Below, piece after piece: positions 1-7,836 of a DNA stretch of 43,045 bases (its first letter is position 1; each line of letters opens with the position of its first letter). The stretch comes from Pseudomonadota bacterium. GTDB lineage: Bacteria; Pseudomonadota; Gammaproteobacteria; Burkholderiales; SG8-39. Position numbers and translations under genes: made by a program. The stretch is from positions 1-43,045 of the forward strand of contig JAFEDL010000082.1 of assembly GCA_018241645.1 (NCBI GenBank). The letters run 5' to 3'. The notes below the pieces were generated by a model. That model was given only the letters and a program-made list of their open reading frames with translations, was not told where the DNA came from and made no database searches.

Positions 1-344
1 TACTGGCCCTGGGTGAACTTGGCCCCGGCCGGGACCGACCAGTTGCCCGGGCTGGTTTGCGCGAGGGTGATGGCGATCGGGCCATTCGTCCCGGGAAGCC
101 CGACGTGGATATGCGCAGCCCGGCCGTCGACGCCGCTGGTGGTCATCGTGCCGCTCACCGTCTTGTCCGAGTTCACCCAGAAGTTCGCGAAGCCCGACGC
201 GCCGGTGTTGACCGACGGAACCTCGCTCGCGCCGCCCAGCACGACGCGCGTTTCGGGTCCTATCGAAGCGCATCCGGAAAGCGCAATTGCGGCCGCGCCG
301 AGGGTGGCCATGAATATCCGTTTGATGCCGGTCTGCTTGTGCAT
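1..344 (-). CDS. CHRD-domain lipoprotein (3' end cut by window edge)
   Basis: Read on the minus strand from an ATG at 344, with a GGAG ribosome site about six bases upstream. The N-terminus has a basic start, a short hydrophobic stretch and the lipobox L-S-G-C with Cys25, so it should be a lipid-anchored envelope protein. The mature part shows features of the CHRD domain: a GASEVPSV-like opening, FWVNSDKTVSGTMT, then AAHIHVG and a GPIAITL stretch. CHRD domains occur in chordin and in many bacterial secreted proteins; their bacterial function is poorly known. The last visible residues are still inside the domain, so the C-terminus lies outside the window. It lies 53 bases downstream of another small lipoprotein gene on the same strand and may be cotranscribed with it. 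Family call fairly sure; role unknown. Confidence 0.8.
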   Translation of the reverse strand, partial: MHKQTGIKRIFMATLGAAAIALSGCASIGPETRVVLGGASEVPSVNTGASGFANFWVNSDKTVSGTMTTSGVDGRAAHIHVGLPGTNGPIAITLAQTSPGNWSVPAGAKFTQGQ

Positions 345-397
345 GTGGTACTCCGTTGGGTGGGATTGCATGAATGATTCCTGCCGCGCCGGCCGGC

Positions 398-622
398 TCA
401 CTTGCCGCGCGCCTTGTCCAATGCGTCCTGTGCCGCGAAGGCGGCGTTAGCGTCGGGCACCGAAGGATCCCGGGCAAAGACCTGGATCATTGGAGGGGAG
501 GTCGTCGCGATCTGCGAGGGCTGCCCGTTGGACGCAACGGCGGGCGTGTCGTTCCTGCCGCAACCGGCGACCAGCATCGCGCACGCGGCGCCAAGGAGAA
601 CGGAACGCAGCGCGTTGCTCAT
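398..622 (-). CDS. Small putative lipoprotein, 74 aa
   Basis: Starts at ATG 622, which is preceded by a G-rich stretch at a plausible ribosome-site distance. The N-terminus MSNALRSVLLG is followed by hydrophobic residues and a lipobox ending V-A-G-C (Cys21), typical of a lipoprotein signal. The mature part is only about 53 residues, rich in Ala, Pro, Ser and Asp, with an Ala/Asp/Lys-rich, probably helical tail ending KARGK. I recognise no domain. The open frame extends upstream to 880, but that part lacks the protein-like character and has no signal sequence. It sits just upstream of the CHRD lipoprotein gene on the same strand. The lipoprotein call is moderate; function is not assigned. Confidence 0.6.
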   Translation of the reverse strand: MSNALRSVLLGAACAMLVAGCGRNDTPAVASNGQPSQIATTSPPMIQVFARDPSVPDANAAFAAQDALDKARGK

Positions 623-943
623 TCCGTGCCCCGCGCTTGCGGCCCCGGCGAACCACCCGGTAACCTCCTGTGCGGTCGTTTCAGCCGGACAACGACCGCC
701 TTGCGGGCCGGCACGTGCCCGTCCCGGACCTGCTTTTCCACCGGATGCGCACTCCTCGGGGGATTCGATGGATCCCTGAGGAACTGGGTCATTCTCAGAT
801 AGGACATGGCGGAACTCCGGGCTGGGCTCGATGGAGCCAACATAGCGCCCGGAGCGGCGGCTATCTGTGCGCTGAGGCACATGCGGATGCCGCCAACAAC
901 GGCAGGCCGTACCGCGACGGCCCGCCGGACGAACTATCCCACT
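623..943. other. Intergenic stretch, no gene recognised
   Basis: About 320 bases between the small lipoprotein start and the stop of the baeRF-like gene. Open frames cross it on both strands, but none has a convincing start, ribosome site or recognisable protein. It probably contains the promoter of the two lipoprotein genes; I could not identify a clear -35/-10 pair. Confidence 0.4.
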
Positions 944-1348
944 TCAGCGCTCGAGGCCACCCTTGCCAAGCATCTGGTCCTTGGCGGCAAAGTAGCTGCG
1001 CGCATGCGCGACGACCTGCGCGTCGGTGGGATGGTCGACGCTCTCGACCCCCAGCACCCGCCCGACCAGCCCGGCATGGTGCTTGTGGATGTGCTTGATC
1101 AGCTCGAGCTTGGCGCTGCCCGGGCCGACGATGAGGACCTCCTGCGCGTCGCCAAGGAGCTTCACCACGGCGTCGAAGTAGGCGGCATCCCCGGCCCGGT
1201 TGCCGGGACCGATCGAGCCGCGCTTGTGGTGCAGGTGCGGATGCCTGTCCGAGGCGCGGGCGGTGAATTTCTCGACGTCGTCCTTGGCGATGTGCATCAC
1301 GTGCGCTTCGGTATGGTCAAGCCAGGCGACGGCATGGAAATGGGACAT
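944..1348 (-). CDS. baeRF/eRF1-like small protein ('translational machinery protein')
   Basis: 134 residues from ATG 1348, chosen because AGGA lies about seven bases upstream and because the product begins MSHFHAVAWLDH, as related proteins do. The pattern is WLDHTEAHVMHI at the N-terminus, a His-rich HPHLHHKRGSIG segment, AYFDAVVKLL, then VLIVGPGSAKLELIKHI and a VESVDHPTDAQVVAHARSYF tail. This resembles small proteobacterial proteins often labelled 'translational machinery protein', related to the bacterial/archaeal eRF1-like (baeRF) group. The GPGSAK..L..HI segment is the part shared with eRF1 domain folds. Molecular function is not established and I infer none. It stands alone, with about 110 bases to the next gene on the same strand. 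Confidence 0.7.
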   Translation of the reverse strand: MSHFHAVAWLDHTEAHVMHIAKDDVEKFTARASDRHPHLHHKRGSIGPGNRAGDAAYFDAVVKLLGDAQEVLIVGPGSAKLELIKHIHKHHAGLVGRVLGVESVDHPTDAQVVAHARSYFAAKDQMLGKGGLER

Positions 1349-1458
1349 GGTAATTCCTCGGGTGGGTGGGGAGGCGCGGACCGGCCGCTGCATGGCGGAA
1401 TTGTAGGCTCCGGGGCACGCGCCGGATTGACCTGAATCAACCCCGCAGCCCCGCCGCC

Positions 1459-2433
1459 CTACTCGGGTTCGATGCGCGCGGCGCGGACCATTTCGGCCAG
1501 CCCGGCCACCTCGTCGCGCACGACCGGCCCCACCTCCTGCGGGCTGTTGGCGACGATTTCGAGGCCCTTGGAGGTCGCGTGGCGCTCGGCGAACGCCGGG
1601 GTGCGCAGCACCGAGCGCACGTCATCGCTGATCTTCGCCAGCAGCGCTGCCGGCGTCCCGGCCGGCGCGAACAGGCCGTACCAGATCGACGCGGTCAGGT
1701 ACGGGAAGCCCAGCTCGGCCGTGGTCGGCAGGTCGGGGAACTGGGGCAGGCGCTCCTTGCCGGCCGCGGCCAGCGGCTTCACCTTGCCGCCCTTGATGAG
1801 TCCCATCGCCACGTTCGCCGACCCCGTGGCGAGGTCCACCTCGCCCGCGGCCAGCGCCGTCAGCAGCGGCGCTATGCCCTTGTACGGGATGTGCACGATC
1901 TCGAGCTTCTCGCGGTTGTTGAGCAGCTCGTAGGCGAGCTGCGGCTGGCTGCCGTTGCCGTACGAGCCGTAGTTGAGCTTGCCCGGCTCGCGGCGCGCGA
2001 GCGCCACCAGTTCGCGCAGGTCCTTCGCCGGCAGCGCGGCCTTGGCGAGCAGCATCTGGTCGCTCTTCACCATGATCGTGACCGGGGCGAAGCTCTTGTC
2101 CGGGTCGTAGGGCAGCGACTTGAACAGGAACCGGTTGGCGGTGATGGTCTGGTTGACCGTGGCGAGCAGCGTGTACCCGTCGGGCGCCGCCTTCGCCACC
2201 GCCTCGGCGCCCACGATCGAGCCGATGCCGGGCTTGTTCTCCACCACCACGGCCTGCTTCCAGCGCTCGGTCAGCTCGGCGGCCACCGCGCGGATCACTA
2301 TGTCGATCCCGCCGCCGGGCGGGAACGGCACGATGATGCGCACGGTGCGCGACGGGTATGTCTGCGCAAGGGCCGGAACGGCCGCCCCGGCGAGCAGGAC
2401 GGCGGCAAACAGGGTGCGCAGCTTGATGTGCAT
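1459..2433 (-). CDS. Bug-family (TctC-like) periplasmic solute-binding protein
   Basis: 324 residues. A signal peptide runs from Met1 to a probable cut after Ala-Leu-Ala at residue 23. The mature protein begins QTYPSRTVRIIVPFPPGGGI, the hallmark of the Bordetella uptake gene (Bug) family, followed by VVENKPGIGSIVGAEAVAKA and PDGYTLL. Such proteins bind carboxylates in the periplasm, and some deliver them to TctAB-type tripartite transporters. No tctA or tctB membrane genes lie nearby, which is usual for Bug proteins in Burkholderiales. It starts nine bases after the stop of the fumarylacetoacetase-like gene, so the two are probably one transcript. The ligand cannot be told from sequence; a dicarboxylate or aromatic-degradation intermediate is a guess from the neighbours. 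Confidence 0.93.
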   Translation of the reverse strand: MHIKLRTLFAAVLLAGAAVPALAQTYPSRTVRIIVPFPPGGGIDIVIRAVAAELTERWKQAVVVENKPGIGSIVGAEAVAKAAPDGYTLLATVNQTITANRFLFKSLPYDPDKSFAPVTIMVKSDQMLLAKAALPAKDLRELVALARREPGKLNYGSYGNGSQPQLAYELLNNREKLEIVHIPYKGIAPLLTALAAGEVDLATGSANVAMGLIKGGKVKPLAAAGKERLPQFPDLPTTAELGFPYLTASIWYGLFAPAGTPAALLAKISDDVRSVLRTPAFAERHATSKGLEIVANSPQEVGPVVRDEVAGLAEMVRAARIEPE

Positions 2434-2442
2434 TCGCTTCTC

Positions 2443-3327
2443 CTAGAACCGGCGCGGCGCGAATTGCGCCGCCTCGACCACTTGCAGGGTCATCTCGCCC
2501 ACCGACTCGATGCCGATGGTGACCTTGTCCCCCGGCACGATCGGGCCCACGCCTTCGGGCGTGCCGCTCGCGATGACGTCGCCGGGATTGAGCGTCATTA
2601 CGGACGAGATCAGCTCGATCAGCGCCGGTATGTCGACGATCATGTCGCGCGTGTTGGCGTCCTGCTTCGCCACGCCGTTGACCCACAGCTGGTTGCGCAG
2701 CGCGTGCGGGTCGGCAATCTCGTCGGCCGTGACGATCCACGGGCCCAGCGGCGTGAAGGTCTCGAAGGACTTGCGCGTCACGCGCTCCTCTTCGGCCACG
2801 CCCGGCTCGATGCGCATGGTGATGTCCATGAGGCAGCTGTAGCCGAACACGTACCCCATCGCCTCGGCGCGCGGCACGTTGCGCGCCCGCCGCCCGATGA
2901 TGACTGCGAGCTCCGACTCGTGGTCGAACCGGCGCGTGGATCCGCGCGGCAGTTCGATCGCGCCGCCCGCGCCGACCAGCGACGCCGTGGCCTTCATGAA
3001 GAACCCCTGCTGCTCCGCGCTGCGTCCCTTGCTGACCGAACGCGCCCCGATCTCGCCGATGTGCTTGCGATAGTTGGCCGGCGCGGCGATCACGTGCACC
3101 GGGCAGGGATTGGGAGGCAGCAGCTTCAACGATGCAAGGGGAACCGGCGCGGCGGCCTTGCGCGCGGCGGCCACCCGCGGCCCGAGCGCCGCCCACTGGT
3201 CGATCAGGCGGTTCATGTACATCGGCGGCCAGGCCGGGCCCGACCCCGGCACGGCCTCGGTGACGTCGAAGAACCGGTCGCCCTCGACTACGCCGACGCG
3301 GTGTTCCGTGGTGACTGCGAGCTTCAT
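2443..3327 (-). CDS. Fumarylacetoacetate hydrolase family protein
   Basis: 294 residues from ATG 3327, with AAGGAAA upstream. The open frame runs on to 3888 but the extra part has no family character. The C-terminal two thirds is the FAH catalytic fold: APANYRKHIGEIG near residues 82-94, the metal-ligand segment FDHESELAVIIG (Glu137, Glu139), then Asp168 in CLMDITM. The end has DVIASGTPEGVGPIVPGD, typical of the family. Members cleave or hydrate C-C bonds of diketo acids, or decarboxylate oxaloacetate, in aromatic and carboxylate catabolism using Mg2+ or Mn2+. It is the first gene of a two-gene unit with the Bug binding protein, suggesting uptake plus breakdown of one carboxylate. Substrate not assignable. 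Confidence 0.92.
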   Translation of the reverse strand: MKLAVTTEHRVGVVEGDRFFDVTEAVPGSGPAWPPMYMNRLIDQWAALGPRVAAARKAAAPVPLASLKLLPPNPCPVHVIAAPANYRKHIGEIGARSVSKGRSAEQQGFFMKATASLVGAGGAIELPRGSTRRFDHESELAVIIGRRARNVPRAEAMGYVFGYSCLMDITMRIEPGVAEEERVTRKSFETFTPLGPWIVTADEIADPHALRNQLWVNGVAKQDANTRDMIVDIPALIELISSVMTLNPGDVIASGTPEGVGPIVPGDKVTIGIESVGEMTLQVVEAAQFAPRRF

Positions 3328-3466
3328 CTGGTTTCCTTGGTCCCGAGGGTCGCCAGCATAGCGGAGGCGCAGCGCCGCGGCGCGCGGTTTCGGCGGGCGA
3401 AACTGGCCGCTGGGCCCCGTGTACACTCCCCCCAACACGCCGGCAAGGCGGAAGGACAAGACCATC

Positions 3467-6277
3467 ATGGAGATCAAACCGGAACGCCTGCTCGAAGTCG
3501 TCGCCGAGGTGACGAAGGAGGCCCGCCCGCACGTGGCGCCCCATGTGACGCTGGACAGCTCCCTGGAGCGCGAGCTCGGCCTCGACAGCCTCGCGCGCGT
3601 GGAGCTCGTGCTGCGCCTGGAGCAGGTGTTCGGCACCAGCCTGCCCGAGCAGGCCCTGGCCACGGGCGAGACCCCGCGCGACCTCCTGCGCTTCCTGCTG
3701 GCCGGCGCCGGGCACGCGCGCGAGGCGGCCGACAGCAGCGTGGCGAGCCTGGTGCAGTCCGAGGGCGTGCCCGCGCCCTCCGTTACCCAGGCGCGCACGC
3801 TGACCGAAGCCCTTGAGTACCACGTCGAGCGCCAGCCGGACCGGCTGACGGTGTTCATGTACGAGGACGGAAACGAGTATCCGCTCACCTTCCGGGCGCT
3901 GTGGGACGGCGCGCTCGGCTATGCGGCGCGGCTCACGCACGCGGGCCTGCAGCGCGGCCAGATGGTGGCGATCATGCTGCCCACCTGCAAGGAATACCTC
4001 TACTCGTTCTACGGCGTGCTGCTCGCGGGCGGCGTGCCGGTGCCGCTCTACCCGCCCGCGCGGCTCACCACGATCGAAGACCACATGACGCGCCACGTCG
4101 GGATCCTGAAGAGCGCGGGCCCGGTCATCATGATCACCGTGCCGGAGGCGAAGGCGCTGGCCTACCTCTTGCGCGCGCAGGTCGAATCACTGCAGCAGGT
4201 GCTGGTCCCGGCCGACCTCGAAAAATCCACCGGCGAGCGGTTCACGCCGGTGCACGGCAACCCCGGGGAGATCGGCTTCCTGCAGTACACCTCGGGCAGC
4301 ACCGGCAACCCGAAGGGCGTCGTGCTGTCGCACGCGAACCTGATGGCCAACGTGCGCGCGATGGGCGCGGCGGTGAGCGCCGGGCCGGAGGACGTGTTCG
4401 TGAGCTGGCTGCCGCTGTACCACGACCTCGGCCTGATCGGCGCCAACTTCGCCTCGCTGGTGCTCGGCTTCCCGACGGTGCTGATGTCGCCGCTTGCCTT
4501 CCTGTCGCGGCCCGCGAGCTGGATGCGCGCGATCCACCGCCATCGCGGCACGATGTCGGGCGGCCCGAACTTCGCCTTCGAGCTCTGCCTGCGCCGCATC
4601 TCGGACGAGGACATGGAAGGCATCGACCTGTCGTCGTGGCGATTCGCTTTCAACGCCGCCGAGCCGGTCAGCCCGGACACCATCATCGAGTTCGAGAAGC
4701 GCTTCGGGAAGTACGGGCTGCGCAAGAACTGCCTGTCGCCCTCCTACGGCCTGGCGGAATCCTCGGTGGGCGTGGCGATCACCGTGCCGGGCAGCCCCTG
4801 GCGCGCCGATCGCCTCGACCGCGACCGCTTCACGCGCACGGGCGAGGCCGTCGAGGCAAAGCCGGACGACCCCTCGCCGCTGATCGTGATCGGCTGCGGC
4901 ACGCCGATCCCCGGCCACGACATCCGCACGGTGGACGCCGCAGGGCTGGAACTCCCCGACCGGCAGGAGGGCCTGCTGCAGTTCCGCGGTCCCTCCTCCA
5001 CCTCCGGGTACTACCGCAACCCGGAGGCCACCAAGACCCTCTTCGACGGCGAATGGGTAAACACCGGCGACCGCGCGTACCTGTCGGAAGGCGTGCTGTT
5101 CCTGACCGGGCGCGAGAAGGACATCATCATCCGCGGCGGCCGCAACATCAGCCCCTACGAGCTCGAGCAGGCGGTGGGGGACCTCGCCGGCGTGCGGCGC
5201 GGCTGCGTCGCGGTGTTCGGCAGCAAGGACGCGACTACCGGCACCGAGCGCGTGGTGGTGCTCGCCGAGATGCGCGACAACGACGCCTCCCGCCACGACG
5301 ACCTGAAGCGGATGATCAACGAGATCGCGGTGAGCCTGCTCGGCGCGCCCGCGGACGACATCGTGCTAGCGCCGCCCGCCACCGTGCCGAAGACCTCGAG
5401 CGGCAAGATCCGGCGCGTCGCGGCGCGCGAGTTCTACGAGCGCGGGCCCTCGGCGGTGAAGCCCCAGGCCGTGTGGCTGCAGTTCGCTCGCCTGATGCTC
5501 TCGGGCGCCGCGCCACAGCTGCGCCGCGGCCTGCGCACGCTGGGCGGCGCGCTGTTCGCGCTGCGCGCCTACGCCGTGTTCGGCCTGCTGTTCCCGTTCG
5601 CGTTCCTCGCCGCGCTACTGGCCCCGGGCCGCACCTGCTGGAACGTGGGCAAGGCGGTGTCGAAGTGGTTCCTGGTGCTGTCGGGCATCCCGGTGGCGGT
5701 GCGCGGCCTGGAGCACCTCGAGCGGCAATCCCCGGTGGTGCTTGCGGTCAACCATACCAGCTACCTCGACGCGCTGGTCCTGCTCTCGCTGCTCGAGCAC
5801 CGCGGCTACGCGTTCGTGGCCAAGCGCGAGTTCCAGGACAATTTCCTGATGCGCGCCCTGCTCTCGGGGTTCGGCACCCAGTTCATCGAGCGCTTCGACG
5901 TGGCGAAAAGCGCCGAGCACGCCAATGAGCTGGGCGAGGCCGCCAAGCGCGGCATTTCGCTCATCGTGTTCCCGGAAGGCACGCTGACGCGCAACACCGG
6001 CCTGATGGATTTCCGCACCGGCGCGTTCCAGGCGGCGGCGCAGGCCGGCATCCCGGTGGTGCCGGTGGCATTGCGCGGCGTGCGCTCGGTGCTGCGCGAC
6101 GGCACCTGGTACCTGCGGCGCGGCGCGGTGTCGGTGACGATAGGCGCGCCGGTGACGGCCGAGGGCAGAGACTGGGCGGCGGCGATCAAGCTGCGCGATG
6201 CAGTGCGCGCCGCGATCCTCAGGTCCTGCGGCGAGCCGGACCTGGGCGCGCATGCAAGGAATGGACAGGGCCTTTGA
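3467..6277 (+). CDS. ACP - fatty acyl-AMP ligase - PlsC acyltransferase fusion
   Basis: 936 residues from ATG 3467 (GGAAGGA about 11 bases upstream). Domain 1, residues 1-85, is an acyl carrier protein with the phosphopantetheine serine in L-G-L-D-S (Ser41). Domain 2, about 105-670, is an adenylate-forming enzyme: YTSGSTGNPKG at 274-284, a YGLAESS motif, TGDRAYL and a SSGKIRR C-terminal lysine motif. It lacks an obvious CoA-ligase signature and resembles fatty acyl-AMP ligases. Domain 3, about 700-936, follows a hydrophobic stretch and is a PlsC-type acyltransferase with NHTSYLD (His763, Asp768) and FPEGT near 835. The inferred reaction is to activate a fatty acid as acyl-AMP, load it on the built-in ACP and pass it to a lysophospholipid or other acceptor. 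E. coli Aas couples the same chemistry in another domain order. Confidence 0.88.
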   Translation: MEIKPERLLEVVAEVTKEARPHVAPHVTLDSSLERELGLDSLARVELVLRLEQVFGTSLPEQALATGETPRDLLRFLLAGAGHAREAADSSVASLVQSEGVPAPSVTQARTLTEALEYHVERQPDRLTVFMYEDGNEYPLTFRALWDGALGYAARLTHAGLQRGQMVAIMLPTCKEYLYSFYGVLLAGGVPVPLYPPARLTTIEDHMTRHVGILKSAGPVIMITVPEAKALAYLLRAQVESLQQVLVPADLEKSTGERFTPVHGNPGEIGFLQYTSGSTGNPKGVVLSHANLMANVRAMGAAVSAGPEDVFVSWLPLYHDLGLIGANFASLVLGFPTVLMSPLAFLSRPASWMRAIHRHRGTMSGGPNFAFELCLRRISDEDMEGIDLSSWRFAFNAAEPVSPDTIIEFEKRFGKYGLRKNCLSPSYGLAESSVGVAITVPGSPWRADRLDRDRFTRTGEAVEAKPDDPSPLIVIGCGTPIPGHDIRTVDAAGLELPDRQEGLLQFRGPSSTSGYYRNPEATKTLFDGEWVNTGDRAYLSEGVLFLTGREKDIIIRGGRNISPYELEQAVGDLAGVRRGCVAVFGSKDATTGTERVVVLAEMRDNDASRHDDLKRMINEIAVSLLGAPADDIVLAPPATVPKTSSGKIRRVAAREFYERGPSAVKPQAVWLQFARLMLSGAAPQLRRGLRTLGGALFALRAYAVFGLLFPFAFLAALLAPGRTCWNVGKAVSKWFLVLSGIPVAVRGLEHLERQSPVVLAVNHTSYLDALVLLSLLEHRGYAFVAKREFQDNFLMRALLSGFGTQFIERFDVAKSAEHANELGEAAKRGISLIVFPEGTLTRNTGLMDFRTGAFQAAAQAGIPVVPVALRGVRSVLRDGTWYLRRGAVSVTIGAPVTAEGRDWAAAIKLRDAVRAAILRSCGEPDLGAHARNGQGL

Positions 6278-6310
6278 CCCACCGGCACGGCAACCCTGCG
6301 GACCGTTCAA

Positions 6311-7045
6311 ATGACGAAACGTGACCGAAAATTCCTGGGGATGCTGACCCCTTCGTCCAACACGACGCTGGAGCCCGTGACGGCCGCGATGCTCGCGGGC
6401 CTGCCCGGGGTTTCGGCGCACTTCGGGCGCTTTCGGGTCACCGAGATCTCGCTGTCGGCCCAGGCGCTCGGCCAGTTCACCGCGGAGCCCATGCTTGCCG
6501 CCGCCGAGCTGCTCGCGGACGCGCACTGCCATTCGATCTGCTGGAACGGCACCTCGGCCGGGTGGCTGGGCTTCGACGCGGACCGCACCCTGTGCGCCTC
6601 GATCACCGCGCGCACGGGCGTGCCGGCATGCTCCTCGGTGCTGGCGATCGACGAAATCTTCCGCAGCACCGGCGTCAGGCGCTTCGGCCTGGTCACCCCG
6701 TACACGGGCGACGTGCAGGAGAAGATCGTGGCTAATTTCGGCCGCGAGGGATTCGAATGCGTGGCCGAGCGCCACCAGGGGCTGGCGGCGAACTTTTCCT
6801 TTTCCGAGGTCGGGCCGCAGGCCGTCGAATCGATGATCCGGGAAGTCGCTGCCGCCGGCCCGGATGCGATCATCGTGTTCTGCACCAACATGGACGGTGC
6901 TTCGCTCGCCGAACGGCTCGAGCGGGAACTGGGCGTCCCGGTCTACGACACGATCGCCGCCGCGGTCTGGGCTTCCCTGCGCGTCGCGGGAATCGACCCG
7001 GGCCGGGTGCAGGGCTGGGGCCGCCTGTTCAGGGAGGTGAAATGA
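6311..7045 (+). CDS. Maleate isomerase / Asp-Glu racemase superfamily protein
   Basis: 244 residues, starting 33 bases after the fusion gene. The N-terminus LGMLTPSSNTTLEPVT is characteristic of maleate cis-trans isomerase and arylmalonate decarboxylase relatives. Two cysteines sit where this superfamily keeps its catalytic pair: Cys77 in SICWNGTSAGW and Cys191 in IIVFCTNMDG. Family members isomerise maleate to fumarate, racemise amino acids or decarboxylate malonates through these cysteines. In typical maleate isomerases the first cysteine lies in a C-T-S-G context, which differs here, so the substrate may be different. The SDR gene follows within 16 bases, pointing to a shared catabolic step. 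Superfamily call firm; specific reaction open. Confidence 0.85.
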   Translation: MTKRDRKFLGMLTPSSNTTLEPVTAAMLAGLPGVSAHFGRFRVTEISLSAQALGQFTAEPMLAAAELLADAHCHSICWNGTSAGWLGFDADRTLCASITARTGVPACSSVLAIDEIFRSTGVRRFGLVTPYTGDVQEKIVANFGREGFECVAERHQGLAANFSFSEVGPQAVESMIREVAAAGPDAIIVFCTNMDGASLAERLERELGVPVYDTIAAAVWASLRVAGIDPGRVQGWGRLFREVK

Positions 7046-7061
7046 TGCATACGCGGAGCCT

Positions 7062-7811
7062 GTGTTGAACCGCCTGCAGGGGAAGGTGGCGTTGGTCACC
7101 GGCGGCAACACCGGCATCGGCCGGGCCGTCGCGCTCGCCTATGCGGTCGAAGGGGCCGACGTTGCAATCGCATGGGTAGACCGCGAACCCGAAGCGCACA
7201 GCCTGGTCGCCGAAATCGGAAAGCTCGGGCGCAAGGCGCGCGCGATCCGCTGCGACGTGACCAGCGAGTCCGAGGTGGTTGCGTGCATGAACGAAGTGGT
7301 CGCCGGCCTGGGCCGGATCGATGTGCTCGTGTCGAACGCCGGGATCCAGCGTCCCCGGCCGATCACCGAAATGACAGTCGGGGACTGGGACCGGATGATG
7401 GCGGTGCACCTGCGCGGCGCATTCCTCACGGCGCGGGAGGCGGCCAGGCACATGATCCCGAACAAGCGGGGCTGGATGATCTTCACCTGCTCGCAGCTCG
7501 GCTACATCGGGCGGGAACGCTACACCGCGTACTCGGCCGCCAAGGCCGGGGTGATCGTGTTCATGCGTTCGCTGGCCAAGGAGCTGGCCCCGCACGGCAT
7601 CCTGGTGAACGGCGTGTCGCCCGGGCTGGTCGACACGGGCTTCGACCCGCTCTCCGCGGAGGTCAAGCAGGCGCACGCCGCAAGCCTGCCGATGAAGCGC
7701 CTGGGGACCCCCGAAGACATGGTGTCCGGATACGTCTTCCTCGCTTCCGAGGAGGCGCGTTACTACTGCGGGCAGCTCCTGCATCCGAACGGCGGGGAGA
7801 TCATGCCGTGA
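7062..7811 (+). CDS. SDR-family NAD(P)-dependent oxidoreductase
   Basis: About 249 residues, classical short-chain dehydrogenase. Cofactor motif TGGNTGIG lies at residues 13-20 and SNAGI near 91. The catalytic set is Ser144, Tyr157 and Lys161 (Y-S-A-A-K), with SPGLVDTGF after it, and the C-terminus ends in a GGEIMP tail. No ATG fits the start: GTG 7062 and TTG 7065 are both in frame. GGAG at 7055-7058 lies only three bases from GTG but six from TTG, so TTG 7065 may be the true start. The gene follows the maleate-isomerase-like gene closely and is probably cotranscribed. It ends 25 bases before the convergent dnaE stop. Substrate unknown; 3-oxoacyl or hydroxy-acid reduction are usual for the family. 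Confidence 0.9.
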   Translation: MLNRLQGKVALVTGGNTGIGRAVALAYAVEGADVAIAWVDREPEAHSLVAEIGKLGRKARAIRCDVTSESEVVACMNEVVAGLGRIDVLVSNAGIQRPRPITEMTVGDWDRMMAVHLRGAFLTAREAARHMIPNKRGWMIFTCSQLGYIGRERYTAYSAAKAGVIVFMRSLAKELAPHGILVNGVSPGLVDTGFDPLSAEVKQAHAASLPMKRLGTPEDMVSGYVFLASEEARYYCGQLLHPNGGEIMP

Positions 7812-7836
7812 CGAGAATGCTGGCCGGTGGCGCCGC

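Noticed and set aside
1366-3816. 816-codon open frame on the plus strand
   Set aside because: It is opposite the Bug and FAH genes and shows only compositional bias.
3467-6277. Acyl fusion protein as the missing RpfB partner of the DSF cluster
   Set aside because: It is 18 kb away, and its ACP and PlsC domains are not those of RpfB-type acyl-CoA ligases; no evidence ties them.
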